Shown here: positions 8,870 through 18,028 of the stretch, one piece after another | Position numbering within the stretch: the first letter of the stretch is position 1 | How the letters are laid out: the number at the start of each line of letters is the position of its first letter | Notes under the pieces: model-generated | What the model saw: only the letters and a program-made list of their open reading frames with translations | Told to the model about the DNA's origin: nothing | Database searches by the model: none | DNA from: Methylobacterium persicinum | Lineage (GTDB): Bacteria; Pseudomonadota; Alphaproteobacteria; Rhizobiales; Beijerinckiaceae | Reading direction: 5' to 3' | DNA length: 64,000 nt | Assembly (NCBI RefSeq): GCF_022179525.1 | Contig: NZ_BPQX01000021.1 | Span: 62,001-126,000 of the forward strand | Program-made: the position numbers and the translations under genes

Positions 8870-10330
8870 TTATGTACCGGATAAATGAACGGGAAAGCCA
8901 TTTTCCCGGCCCCAGACCACCGCTTCGGTGCGCTTGTGAACGCCGAGCTTGCGGTAGAGCGCCGCCCCGTGGTTCCGGACGGTGTTGCGGGAGAGGTTGA
9001 GCTTGCGGGCAATGGCACCGTCATCCAGCCCGGAGCAGATCAGGTTCAGGATCTGGCGCTCCCGGGTGGTCAGGTCGGGGACCGTCGGGTCGAGGTCCGA
9101 ACGGCTCGGCCGGCGCAGGTTGGCGAGCTTCTCGATGAGGCCGCGGCTGAACCACGACGTGTCGGCCATCACCGTCTCGATGGCCTCGAACAGCTCGCGC
9201 TCGGTGTGTTTGCGATCGGTGATGTCCTGCATCACCAGCAGGACGAACGCCGCATCGTTGATCTCGACGCGCTCGGCGGAGACGAGGCAATCGAGGTAAT
9301 TACCGGTCTCATGCCGCAGACAGACCTCGACGCCGAGCACGTAGCCGTTGCGCTCAAGGTTCGCCTCGAACGTGGCGCGCTGCGCCTCGTTCACCCAAAG
9401 CCCGGCTTCGATGAGGCTGCGTCCGAGGATGCGATCCTCGCCGTGGCCGAAGACCCGGGTGAAGGCCTCGTTGATGCTCGTCACCTGGAACTCGTCCGCG
9501 CGGGTGAGCACAGTCGGCACCGGGGTCAGGCGGAACGCCTTGGCGAAGCGCTCCTCGCTCTGGCGAAGGGCGGTCTCGGCCTTCCGCCGTAGCTCCAGGT
9601 CGGCGAAAGTGAAGAGCATGCAGGGCTCATCGCCCATCTCGATGGGCTGGCCCGCGACGATGACGAACCGGTTGCCCCCATCGGGGAGAACGAGGGAAGC
9701 CTCCATCTGCGGGACCGTGGCCCCTTCGTTGAGGCGGGACACGGCAAGGTCGCGGTTGCGGGCGCCCGCCAGCACATCCAGCTCGTAGACGCTGCGACCG
9801 ATAACGGAATCGCGGGTGTAGCCTGTCATCTCCAGGAAGCCGTGATTGACCTTCACGTGGCGCAGATCGGACAGCCGCGTGATCACCGCGGGCGCCGGGT
9901 TGGCATTGAAGGTCTTCTCGAAGCGATCCTCGGCCTCGAACTGGTCGGTGACGTCCTTCAGGATCAGCGCGAGGCAGCTCGGCTTGCCGTCATGGTCCGT
10001 CGCCACGAGGCTGCGGAGGGAATGCACGAAATCGAGATCGGGCCGGTCGGTGCGGGTCACTTCCACGATCACATCGTGGAAGCGTTCCCCGGCAACCACC
10101 CGCTCGATCGGGTATGAGTCGGGAGACCGGTTGTTGCGGTAGCGCAGGGCGAACCGCTCCCGGTAATCATCGACGGTCGAGCCGAGGTCGTCGAGGCTCG
10201 CCACCCCGTGCATCACCAGGGCGGCCTCGTTGGCATAGGCAATCGTCTGATCCGGCTCGACGAGGATCACGCCCTCGCTCAGGCCGGCGATGATCTGCCG
10301 GAGCTCATGCCTGTCGACACCCGTGGTCAC
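8870..10330 (-). CDS. Triple-PAS LuxR/FixJ-type transcription regulator
   Basis: This 486-residue protein has three PAS domains (about residues 8-125, 135-250 and 260-385). A C-terminal LuxR-type helix-turn-helix follows (TTRERQILNLICSGLDDGAI, NTVRNHGAALYRKLGVHKRT). No histidine-kinase core is present, so it is a direct sensor-regulator. Open frame continues upstream to 10399. However, an EcfG-type promoter lies at 10383-10407, so transcripts start near 10375 and the 10399 start is excluded. GTG 10330 follows an AAAGGGA ribosome site; ATG 10366 is the alternative start. It is divergent from the sigma-factor gene and is probably a member of the general stress regulon. Confidence 0.88.
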   Translation of the reverse strand: MTTGVDRHELRQIIAGLSEGVILVEPDQTIAYANEAALVMHGVASLDDLGSTVDDYRERFALRYRNNRSPDSYPIERVVAGERFHDVIVEVTRTDRPDLDFVHSLRSLVATDHDGKPSCLALILKDVTDQFEAEDRFEKTFNANPAPAVITRLSDLRHVKVNHGFLEMTGYTRDSVIGRSVYELDVLAGARNRDLAVSRLNEGATVPQMEASLVLPDGGNRFVIVAGQPIEMGDEPCMLFTFADLELRRKAETALRQSEERFAKAFRLTPVPTVLTRADEFQVTSINEAFTRVFGHGEDRILGRSLIEAGLWVNEAQRATFEANLERNGYVLGVEVCLRHETGNYLDCLVSAERVEINDAAFVLLVMQDITDRKHTERELFEAIETVMADTSWFSRGLIEKLANLRRPSRSDLDPTVPDLTTRERQILNLICSGLDDGAIARKLNLSRNTVRNHGAALYRKLGVHKRTEAVVWGRENGFPVHLSGT

Positions 10331-10382
10331 GGTTCGCTTCGTCCCTTTCCGCTGCCGCCTGCCCATTCGGCAGCGGGGCGAA

Positions 10383-10407
10383 AACGGATTGCGCACCACC
10401 CGGTTCC
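10383..10407 (-). promoter_or_regulatory. EcfG-type general stress promoter
   Basis: On the minus strand the -35 element GGAAC (10407-10403) and the -10 element CGTT (10386-10383) are separated by exactly 16 bases. This is the consensus recognised by sigma-EcfG in alphaproteobacteria. It points at the PAS-LuxR gene and lies next to a divergent EcfG-family sigma gene. The fit is exact at all nine consensus bases. Function is inferred from known consensus. Confidence 0.8.
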
Positions 10408-10443
10408 ATCGAATTTGGCTTGTTCACTGGTATCGCCGTATCA

Positions 10444-10472
10444 TTGACCGGCTCAAGATCGACCAAAAATAA
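10444..10472 (+). promoter_or_regulatory. Possible sigma-70-like promoter of the sigma-factor gene
   Basis: TTGACC, a 17-base spacer and AAATAA lie about 57 bases upstream of the sigma gene. The -10 match is poor, so this is tentative. No EcfG-type element faces this gene. Confidence 0.3.
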
Positions 10473-10528
10473 GTCGTCACCCGGCCGCACCCGATTTGTA
10501 GCGGACGTCGAGGCTCACACCCGACCCC

Positions 10529-11218
10529 ATGAGTGACGCATCCTTGCAGACAGCAGCCCTTAAGCCCCCCTCTGCGCCCGCTTCGGACGACGTATTGACG
10601 TTCGTCCAGGAGCAGCTCGGTCGCCGACTGAGGGAATACTACCCACAAGTTGTGGAAATTGAACCAGACTCTCGTCTTGGGCGAGTTTTGGGACGGCTCA
10701 CCGAGGCCCTTCGGGCGCCCGAGCCTCAGCAGACGGTTCCAACGGCCTTCCGGGACGACCTGATTGGAATGGTCCCCCGGCTCCGCCGCTATGCACTCTC
10801 CCTCACCCACGATTCTGTTGAAGCGGACGACCTCGTCCAGTTGACGCTGCTCAAGGCGTGGGAATTCCGGGACCGGTTCGCGACGGGCACGAACTTCGTG
10901 GCGTGGTTGTTCACGATCCTGCGCAACGGCCACATCAACGGCCGCCGGAAATACTGGCGCGAAGTGGCCGATCCGGACGGCACCCACGCGGGCACCCTTT
11001 CGGAGCCGGCCAGCCAGCAGCATCGGATCGACCTCAAGGACCTCGAGACCGCCCTCGGGCGACTCGACGCCGCCCATCGGGAGGCTCTGACGCTCGTGGC
11101 AGTCGAGGGTCTGACCTACGAAGCCGCTGCAGCGATCATCGGCTGCCCTCCGGGCACCGTAAAGAGCCGGGTCAGCCGGGCTCGCGACCGCTTGTCGCAC
11201 GATCTCGGCGAGGCATGA
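10529..11218 (+). CDS. EcfG-type ECF sigma factor with NepR-like N-terminal extension
   Basis: This is a 229-residue protein. Residues about 70-140 are sigma region 2 of the EcfG group, with the characteristic EADDLVQLTLLKAWEFRDRF and GTNFVAWLFTILRN. Residues about 165-225 are region 4 (LTYEAAAAIIGCPPGTVKSR). Ahead of them, residues about 22-62 read VQEQLGRRLREYYPQVV then PDSRLGRVLGRL. That is the pattern of NepR, the anti-sigma factor that sequesters EcfG (consensus IGRxLRxxYxxVV...PDRFxxLLxxL). It may therefore be a self-inhibiting or PhyR-responsive sigma factor. The start codon ATG is in the best position and no frame conflict exists. Multiple EcfG paralogues are known in Methylobacterium. 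The fusion reading rests on motif recognition. Confidence 0.85.
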   Translation: MSDASLQTAALKPPSAPASDDVLTFVQEQLGRRLREYYPQVVEIEPDSRLGRVLGRLTEALRAPEPQQTVPTAFRDDLIGMVPRLRRYALSLTHDSVEADDLVQLTLLKAWEFRDRFATGTNFVAWLFTILRNGHINGRRKYWREVADPDGTHAGTLSEPASQQHRIDLKDLETALGRLDAAHREALTLVAVEGLTYEAAAAIIGCPPGTVKSRVSRARDRLSHDLGEA

Positions 11219-11549
11219 CGCCGTTATCGCGGTCGATCTCGGAAAAATAACGCATACTAGTAAATCTGTCTCAAGCAGATGACCTAAACCTACCCAATAT
11301 GCGGTCCTGGTGTGCGGGAGACATCCGCGCCACCAATTCCATTTTGAGGTTGTGCCGGGGAATCCTGCCCCTTCAGGACCCGGCACGGCCGCGAGGCCGG
11401 GCGTTCGTACCGCTCCGGGTCAGCGCCCGGCCCGTTGCCCTTCCCCCATCCCCGAGTGGTCATGACGGTGGCTCACGCCTCGCAACCGGCACTGTGCCAC
11501 CGCGGGTACCAAACCGACGGGCCGCCTCGACGGCCTCAATGAGGTGACT
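11219..11549. other. 331-base intergenic stretch
   Basis: This stretch contains GC-rich short hairpins around 11370-11400 and an AT-rich start (11240-11270). No clear promoter, terminator with T-run, or small gene was identified. Confidence 0.35.
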
Positions 11550-11927
11550 ATGACGACACTTCGGCTTACGGCCCTCGCGCCACTCGTATTCATCGTATCC
11601 AGCGCTCTCCCGGCGGGGGCGGCTCAGGCCGAGAACCGGTTCGACGGCTCGTGGTCAGTGGAAGCGACGGGCAGCGAGGGCGCCTGCCCGGGGCCGTACC
11701 GCTACCCCATCGTCATCCGGGACGGGCAGGTCGACGATGCCGGCGGCAACAATGTCGATGCCAGTGGGCGGGCCGAAGCCGATGGCGACATCAACGGCAC
11801 GATCCGCCAGGGCCTGGCGGTGGTGTCGGTGAGCGGCCGCCTCGCGGGAAGCGCGGGCAGCGGGCAATGGACCCTGTCCGGGCTCGGCTCCTGCACGGGC
11901 AAGTGGACGGCACGCCGCGTCGGCTGA
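11550..11927 (+). CDS. Small secreted protein, function unknown
   Basis: This 125-residue protein has a cleavable signal peptide (hydrophobic run, then AGAAQAE). The mature part has alternating glycine-rich strands such as FDGSWSV, INGTIRQGLAVVSVSGRL and GSGQWTLSG, and two cysteines in CPGPYRY and SCTGKW that could form a disulfide. The pattern suggests a small periplasmic beta-barrel or sandwich. ATG 11550 was chosen for the GAGG five bases upstream; a GTG at 11544 overlaps that ribosome site. Confidence 0.7.
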   Translation: MTTLRLTALAPLVFIVSSALPAGAAQAENRFDGSWSVEATGSEGACPGPYRYPIVIRDGQVDDAGGNNVDASGRAEADGDINGTIRQGLAVVSVSGRLAGSAGSGQWTLSGLGSCTGKWTARRVG

Positions 11928-12069
11928 CGCAGCGGGCCGATCGACAATGTCCAGCGGATCGAGGCGGCACCCTCCGCCATCGACTCGACCTCGTTCGGAA
12001 CGGTAGAGTCGGGGCTCTCATCCCCTCCCTCCGTCCCGGCGCGGTCCTGCGCCCGATCGAAGCTGCTCC

Positions 12070-13275
12070 GTGCCTCCCCAAGCCTTACCCTCCAATCTGT
12101 CGCGCCGCGCGCCGACGACCCTCGGCAATGCCCTGCTTGGATTGACGCAGATCATCCTTTGGGGTGGCTCGTTCTTTCTGGTGGCGGTGATCGTCGGCCC
12201 CGTCGTCGCAACGACCGGCTGGCCCCAGGGTGCGGTGATCGGCGCCCTGTCCCTCGCAATCCTGATCTCCGGCCTTCTTTCACCCTGGATCGGCCGACGG
12301 ATCCGGCACCTTGGGGGGCGCCCGGTTCTCGTGACCGGCACGCTGGTGATGGCCTTCGGGCTCGTGCTGATGGCCCTGGCCGGGTCCCTGCCGGTCTTCC
12401 TGTTAGCCTGGGCGGTGATGGGGCTCGGGATGGCGGGCGCCCTCTACGATCCGCTCTTCGCGGCAATCGGGCAGGCCTATGGCGCCTCGGCCCGGACTGC
12501 GATGACGCAGATCGCCATCGCGTCGGGATTCGCCATCACCCTGTGCTGGCCCGCATCGACCTTCCTCGTCGCCCATGTCGGATGGCGGGGGGCTTGCCTC
12601 GCCTATGCCGCCCTGGCGGTCTTCATCGTGGCGCCGATTTTCGCCTTCGCCCTGCCCAACGGACGCCCCGTGCATGATGGCCGCGCCGCACTCCGGCCCG
12701 GCACCGTCGCTACGGTCCTCAAGGCGGAACGGCTGGCAGGGGAGGGGCTTCTGGCCATCACCTTCGCCACCGCCGCGATCCTGATGACGGCGATGTCCGT
12801 GGAAATGCTGCTGCTGCTGGAAGCGCAAGGCATCACCGCGGCGTCCGCCGTGGCCCTGAGCGCCTTGATCGGCCCGTCACAGGTCGGCGCCCGGATCCTC
12901 GAACTGTCCTTTGGCCAGCGGGCCCACCCGATCCATCTCCTTCTTGTGTCGGCGGGATGCGTTGCCCTGGGGCTCCTGCTCCTGGTGGCAATCCCAAGCC
13001 TCGCCTGGCTCGCGATTCTACTCTATGGCGCCGGCAACGGGATGCGCACCGTCGTCCGCGGAACGCTGCCCCTCGCCCTGTACGGCCAGGGGGAATACGC
13101 GGCGGTGATCGGGCGCCTCGCCCGGCCGCCGCTCCTCGGACAGGCCGCGACCCCCATCGTCTGCGGATACGCCACGGAATTCCTCGGAATCGGAGTGCTA
13201 TCGGGCATCCTGCTCGCTGTGGCAGCCCTCAATTTCGGCCTTTCCCTACTGGTGGCCCATCGCAGCCGTCGATGA
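12070..13275 (+). CDS. Major facilitator superfamily transporter
   Basis: This 401-residue protein has about twelve hydrophobic segments in two halves, with the MFS-typical basic loop GRRIRHLGGRPVLVTG between helices 2 and 3. It starts with GTG at 12070. The substrate cannot be told from sequence; similar alphaproteobacterial proteins are annotated as generic drug or metabolite permeases. It stands alone, with no operon partner. Confidence 0.85.
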   Translation: MPPQALPSNLSRRAPTTLGNALLGLTQIILWGGSFFLVAVIVGPVVATTGWPQGAVIGALSLAILISGLLSPWIGRRIRHLGGRPVLVTGTLVMAFGLVLMALAGSLPVFLLAWAVMGLGMAGALYDPLFAAIGQAYGASARTAMTQIAIASGFAITLCWPASTFLVAHVGWRGACLAYAALAVFIVAPIFAFALPNGRPVHDGRAALRPGTVATVLKAERLAGEGLLAITFATAAILMTAMSVEMLLLLEAQGITAASAVALSALIGPSQVGARILELSFGQRAHPIHLLLVSAGCVALGLLLLVAIPSLAWLAILLYGAGNGMRTVVRGTLPLALYGQGEYAAVIGRLARPPLLGQAATPIVCGYATEFLGIGVLSGILLAVAALNFGLSLLVAHRSRR

Positions 13276-13902
13276 CGCCCACGTCCACCTTCGCTTGCGC
13301 CCGGCAGATCTGTTTCCAGTCATAGGGCGGGCGACGGACGCGTTTGGCGTGAACCGGCCGCGCCACTTACGATCGGGCAACGGCTTCGGACGCTCTCGAA
13401 CCACCCCGGGACCCGAACTCTGGATTGTTTTTACGCGTTTGGGACGCGTCATACTCCACATTTTTACAAATCGACCGAAACAACCGATCCCCTAAAAAGC
13501 GCTGCTAGCTCAGCAACTTATGTATTATTCCGGCGACCCAAACATATGTTCACTGACCCGATTTCAAGGGAATGGATCGATTTTCCTCACGATCACCCCG
13601 TAAAGACTGACACGCCCGAATAGTTCTTTAATACGAAGCAAAGAGACTGACACGGTCTCAAAACAGCATGCCTTGAAGAACAAATGCCCCATCAATTAAA
13701 TCGCTAGTTGTCTTATCAAGAGCGATTACAATTCTTTTGCACAGTGCGGAGCTTCACACGGCCGCGGGCCGCGCGTCACATTCGAGGCTTCGTCACCCGC
13801 TTGTCCGCGAGCCGCGGTCGTCTGGCGGACTAGCCACGATTGCAACGACACCACAAGCGAGCGCCGGAGTCGGCGGCGTTTCAGGGGCAGGAAACCTGGG
13901 TG
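13276..13902. other. 627-base intergenic region before the HD-GYP gene
   Basis: The 3' half (13490-13740) is notably AT-rich for this genome, which suggests regulatory or horizontally acquired DNA. A short palindrome ACGCGT-TTGGG-ACGCGT lies at about 13433. One promoter candidate is listed separately. No credible coding frame was seen. Confidence 0.4.
13673..13701 (+). promoter_or_regulatory. Possible sigma-70-like promoter
   Basis: TTGAAG, a 17-base spacer and TTAAAT lie in the AT-rich part of the intergenic region, about 200 bases upstream of the HD-GYP gene. Spacing is ideal and the boxes are moderate matches. Confidence 0.3.
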
Positions 13903-15087
13903 ATGGATGCGCTTCTGATCGATGACAGCAAGACGATGCTGCTTCGCTTCCGCACGATGCTGGAGAAGACCTGCGACGTCAGAGTGACGGCGTATTCCCA
14001 TCCGGGGCAGGCTCTCCGGAGCGCGCAAATGCGGGCATTCGACATCGTTCTGGTCGATCAGCACATGCCGGACATGGATGGGATCGAGTTCATCCGTCAG
14101 CTCTGCGCGATCCCGCGTTATGCGCAGGTGCCGGTGATCATGATCACCAGCGATTCCTCCGAAACGGTCAGGCTGGCCGCCCTCGAAGCGGGGGCCACGG
14201 ACTTTCTCGACAAGCGCACCGACGGCGTCGAATTCAACGTCCGCCTGCGAAATCAGCTCAGGCTGGCCTCCGCCATCCGCCGTCTCGACGATCAGGCCGC
14301 GAAGCTCGCGGGGGAGGTCGAACTGGCCGTGGGCCATATCCGGGAGCGGGAGGAGGAGATGATCTTCCGCCTCGCCCTCGCCGTCGAATACCGGGACAAC
14401 GACACGGGGCAGCATACGTGGCGCGTGGCCCGTTACAGCCAGATCATGGCCGAAGCCCTGGGCCTTGGCAGCGAGCTTTGCCAGCAGATCTATCTCGCAG
14501 CGCCCCTGCACGACGTGGGCAAGGTGGCCATTCCCGACGCCGTCCTGTTGAAGAAGGCGCGGTTGACCGACACGGAGATCGAGATAGTCCGCCGACATGC
14601 GATCATCGGTGAGCGGATCCTCGGCGACAGCACCTCGCCCCTCATCCGCCTTGCGAGCGAAATTGCAGGGGCACATCACGAGAAGTGGGACGGAAGCGGC
14701 TATCCCAAGGGCAGCAGCGGCGAGGCCATCCCCCTGGCGGCCCGGATCGTGGCGGTGGCCGACGTCTTCGACGCCCTGACGACCGTTCGTCCTTACAAGA
14801 GCGCGCTGTCCCCCGAGGAGGCTTTGCGCTGCATCCGGGCCGAGACCGGACGGCATTTCGATCCCGTCTGCATCGAGGCTTTCGTCGCCCGCTGGGACGA
14901 TATCCTGGCCACTTGCATGGGGCACAGTGAGGGAAACCGGTCCACCATCCCGCCCCGGATCGCGCCGGTTTCCGAGCCCGAACCGATGACGCAGCTGGCC
15001 GAGCCGCACGACGCGAGCCCGATGCCGCTTCTCCTCGCAAACGAGACCCACCTTATAGCTGAAAACCCGTGGGTCGCCCACGGCTAG
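13903..15087 (+). CDS. Response regulator with HD-GYP phosphodiesterase output
   Basis: This is a 394-residue protein. The N-terminal receiver has the acidic pair in LIDDSK and phospho-acceptor Asp52 (LVDQHMPDMDG). The C-terminal HD-GYP domain has His203-Asp204 (LHDVGKVAIP), HHEKWDGSGYP with Gly266-Tyr267-Pro268, and DVFDALTTVRPYK. All diagnostic residues are present, so hydrolysis of cyclic di-GMP is expected, as in RpfG. The ATG at 13903 is preceded by an in-frame GTG at 13900, and AGGA lies 10 or 7 bases upstream respectively. No sensor kinase gene is adjacent. Confidence 0.92.
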   Translation: MDALLIDDSKTMLLRFRTMLEKTCDVRVTAYSHPGQALRSAQMRAFDIVLVDQHMPDMDGIEFIRQLCAIPRYAQVPVIMITSDSSETVRLAALEAGATDFLDKRTDGVEFNVRLRNQLRLASAIRRLDDQAAKLAGEVELAVGHIREREEEMIFRLALAVEYRDNDTGQHTWRVARYSQIMAEALGLGSELCQQIYLAAPLHDVGKVAIPDAVLLKKARLTDTEIEIVRRHAIIGERILGDSTSPLIRLASEIAGAHHEKWDGSGYPKGSSGEAIPLAARIVAVADVFDALTTVRPYKSALSPEEALRCIRAETGRHFDPVCIEAFVARWDDILATCMGHSEGNRSTIPPRIAPVSEPEPMTQLAEPHDASPMPLLLANETHLIAENPWVAHG

Positions 15088-15790
15088 GGCTTCTTTCCTC
15101 GCCGCTTCGACTGATCAATTTTCCCGCACATTTCATCTGTTGCAGAACGGGGCGGCGTGGCCTCGTATGCCACCGGACAGGGGGATCGTTGCAGGGGGCG
15201 ACGCCCCCACCCATCCCTGTCTGCCAGCCCTGTTGAAGCATTTTCGGAGACACTTAAACCACATCATCACCACGGTCATTGCGAGCGGAGCGAAGCAACC
15301 CAGGGGTCTGCTCAGTTCTGAGATGTCCCGCAGCCCTGGTTTGCTTCGCTCCGCTCGCAATGACGGACAGCGCGCGATGCAACGATTTCGGAAACCGCTT
15401 TAGTGCGGGCGCTGCGAAGCTATTCAGGGATTCGCTTCGGTCTGAGGCACACGTCGACTCAGCCTTGCGGATGGTCAACACACGAATGGCGATCGCGCAG
15501 GTCTGTTGTCCACGCGGCGAAGGGACAGTCTTGATAGCGCCTGTGCAATAACGCGGATCCCTTGGGCGAAATCGTACGACCGTATGGGCGACGCACCGCA
15601 TTCACCTAGCGACCCTTCGCTGCCTGCTAATCAGCTTCCAGAAGCGAAGTTACTCGTCATAGCAACACATGATTCACTCAATTTGCACTATCGAACGCCG
15701 TGTCAGGAAACGCGCCCGATTGTCCTCCATTCGTACATCTTCTTTTACTTGCGACGTCCATTTTCATCCCAGAAATTTTGGGAGGAACCG
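15088..15790. other. 703-base intergenic region with REP-like repeat
   Basis: It contains the large inverted repeat at 15275-15364 (listed separately) and a GGGGGCGACGCCCCC palindrome near 15195. The last 190 bases are AT-rich before the small secreted gene. No coding frame is convincing. Confidence 0.5.
15275..15364. repeat. REP-like inverted repeat, 31-base arms
   Basis: The left arm 15275-15305 and right arm 15334-15364 are reverse complements with a single mismatch, separated by 28 bases. The arm begins GTCATTGCGAGCGGAGCGAA. Repeats of this CATTGCGAGC...GAAGCAA type are dispersed through many alphaproteobacterial genomes between genes. The hairpin could act as a transcript stabiliser or be a non-autonomous mobile palindrome. 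Confidence 0.8.
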
Positions 15791-15994
15791 ATGCGCGTCT
15801 TCAAATTTGCTCTCATCATCGCAGCCATCGGCAGTTCCTTGAGCGGAATGGCTTACGCACAAATCGAAATGGTGCGGAAAGGCCTGTTTACGGCGGAAGA
15901 TGCCTATAGCCAAATGGGCGGCATGCCGTTTCAGTTGGCATCGCTGGACCACAGCTCCCCTCGGACTGTAGCTCAGCTGAACAAAGCCGATTAA
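15791..15994 (+). CDS. Small secreted protein, 67 residues
   Basis: The ATG at 15791 has GGAGG five bases upstream, which decides the start within a longer open frame. A signal peptide ends near MAYAQ. The mature part is about 43 residues with no recognised motif. Function is unknown. Confidence 0.6.
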   Translation: MRVFKFALIIAAIGSSLSGMAYAQIEMVRKGLFTAEDAYSQMGGMPFQLASLDHSSPRTVAQLNKAD

Positions 15995-16258
15995 TTACCA
16001 ACTCGAAGCATTGAACGGCGCGCCCGCTGGATGCGGCATCGCTTTGGCGATGGCCGAGCGTCGCCTAATCAATGCTTTACCGAATGGCTCGTCGAGGTGG
16101 ATTCGGGCTCGGTTCCCCGCTTGGCCGGGCAGCAAAAGAATAAGGCGCCTCCGCCGATCTCATGATCTCGGAAGACGCCCTCTCTTGGACTGGGATTGTT
16201 TCGAGTCTCGAAGACCACGCGAGAGCCGGTCTTCAATCCCTTCCCGGGGACAGTCGCT

Positions 16259-16813
16259 TCAATTGAGGGTGGTGGAGGCAGGCGTCAGCCGCATCGGGCC
16301 AATCGGGGGATTCGGCTTCGCCGCGGCGACCTGACCGTTGGCCGATCCGATCACGTCGGACACTACCGCAGCCGGCGACGGCTTCGGGAGGGCGGCGTCC
16401 CTCGTCTCCGATTGATGAGCGATCTGACGAATTTTCGTCTCTTTTTTCAAAGCCAGAGGAACCTTCATACCCAACTGCTTGAGCATGTCTCTCGCAACTT
16501 CCAATTTGTATTGATAGTTTTCAGCTTCCGCTTGGTACTGCTGTTCAGCCTCCACCTCGCGATCCTGCGCATCCTGGGCGCGGTATTGCAATTCAATTGA
16601 GGCGAGAGCCAATCCTGTGGACGCCTTCTTAATGATGTCACTAGTCCGCAGTGTCGGCCGAGTAAAAAATATATAAAATGCATTCACGAGCAAAAATGGC
16701 AGCACAATAAATAGAACGAGATCAGTCGCCTTACCTGTCACCGTCCAGAAAAATAACATGACGATCGCCATGAAAGCCGATACAGCCATTAGTATATAGC
16801 GAGTTATAACCAT
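16259..16813 (-). CDS. Membrane-anchored coiled-coil protein
   Basis: This 184-residue protein has two hydrophobic segments at residues 5-27 and 31-50. A long charged helix follows (QYRAQDAQDREVEAEQQYQA), then a Pro/Ala-rich tail. It resembles an inner-membrane protein with a cytoplasmic or periplasmic coiled coil. No family was recognised. Confidence 0.6.
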   Translation of the reverse strand: MVITRYILMAVSAFMAIVMLFFWTVTGKATDLVLFIVLPFLLVNAFYIFFTRPTLRTSDIIKKASTGLALASIELQYRAQDAQDREVEAEQQYQAEAENYQYKLEVARDMLKQLGMKVPLALKKETKIRQIAHQSETRDAALPKPSPAAVVSDVIGSANGQVAAAKPNPPIGPMRLTPASTTLN

Positions 16814-17408
16814 TGCCGTGCCATCATTTGCCAGAGTTAACCGCGGTTAAACGAACAGTTTGCGGCAAGATTGTGAATTGCTAAATTCATCAACACGTAA
16901 ATAAACTAACGGTAGCGGCCGCCTTGGTCCGAAGTTCATTCAGAATCCGAAGCACTCCATCAATAATGTGGAAGCTTGCCACGGACCACCCTGCGGCCAG
17001 GTGCGAACGGGTGGGTATTTATGGCAGGTACGAATACTTGGAATTCTAAGCACCTACGCCGTTCGCATGCTCGGTTCACATTTTTCATTACGGGATGCGC
17101 ATTATAGCGCAGAAAATCTGCACATGACATACCCCCTGATCCCCATGGCCATTTCAATCGCCCTCGAGCCCGGCCCCTCGCGATCCGCGATCGATGCGTG
17201 GTCGCGCTCGATACGATATACGTCGCGGCGCGACATTCGGGCGGGTCACAAGGCGTGGTAAGTTGCGCCTCGGATGTCGGATCCGTGCGCGATAAGTGCA
17301 TCGGCTTGCGCACCACGGTCAGAGCGCATTCTTCGGCCACCAGTCGAACGGTGGCTTGCAAGACTTCGTCTGTGTGGCAGTCTGTTGTGTAGTGTCGTCC
17401 GAGTTTCA
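16814..17408. other. 595-base region without a supported gene
   Basis: A minus-strand frame (16960-17487) exists, but its composition is Arg/Pro-rich, it overlaps the next gene, and it has no ribosome site or motif, so it is not called. The first 100 bases are AT-rich and probably hold the promoter of the gene ending at 16259. Confidence 0.35.
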
Positions 17409-17858
17409 TTACCTTGGCCGACTTCGCCGTCTGACGACCCGCGCCCGCTGTCTTATCGTCACTTCGGTTGCGGGCCAAAGGGCGCAAACCACGGCAAAAG
17501 CCGCCTCAGCCATGTCGAGGCGATAAAGTTCGGCCAAGTGAAGCTCGATCCCGCCGCCTTCAATGTTCCACGTCTCAATAGTGTACGGCATCCCGCCGGG
17601 CGTCGAGAGGGCGGGCGATAGGCGGCGCGGCATGGTGATACGCGCCTGGCAAGCGGCTTCGTCATGGCGAAGCTTGAGAGCGCCCGGCGGCTGCTGGTGT
17701 CGGCAGGATGCACTGAGCGCCCGCAGGAGATCCACCACCTTGATCTCCAAGCCGAACCGGGCATGCAGATTGCGCACGTCATAGCGGCCGACCCGGCGAC
17801 AATTCGCGCATTCGATGCGCACCATTCCGCGGGCGTAATCGCCAAGGCGGTCCACCAT
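17409..17858 (-). CDS. Hypothetical protein with possible zinc-ribbon
   Basis: This is a 149-residue protein. ATG 17858 is chosen because GGAGG sits four bases upstream. Near the N-terminus IECANCRRVGRYD supplies one CxxC pair, and two further cysteines (SASCRHQ, EAACQAR) follow about 30 and 50 residues later. This is a plausible four-cysteine zinc site. The C-terminal half has TIETWNIEGGGIELHLAELY. It is divergent from the small gene at 18029. Confidence 0.6.
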   Translation of the reverse strand: MVDRLGDYARGMVRIECANCRRVGRYDVRNLHARFGLEIKVVDLLRALSASCRHQQPPGALKLRHDEAACQARITMPRRLSPALSTPGGMPYTIETWNIEGGGIELHLAELYRLDMAEAAFAVVCALWPATEVTIRQRARVVRRRSRPR

Positions 17859-18028
17859 GATTCCTCCGTTCTGGAACGAAGGAAGAACAAACAGTGGGCG
17901 GAGCACAGCTCAAGATGCTATGCGGGAGCCTGTGGATATCGCAGTGGAGCACTGTGGATAAGGGCGGAGAAGCGGAGCAACGGTATCGCTTTATCCGTTC
18001 CACCCCGTGAACGGCCGAGGATGAGACG

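Noticed and set aside
10331-10399. Upstream start of the PAS-LuxR gene at 10399
   Set aside because: The EcfG promoter at 10383-10407 lies downstream of that codon, so transcripts would not contain it.
13433-13449. ACGCGT...ACGCGT palindrome as a terminator
   Set aside because: Neither strand has a T-run after the stem; short self-complementary sites arise by chance.
16960-17487. 175-residue minus-strand frame
   Set aside because: It overlaps the cysteine-rich gene, lacks a ribosome site and protein-like composition.
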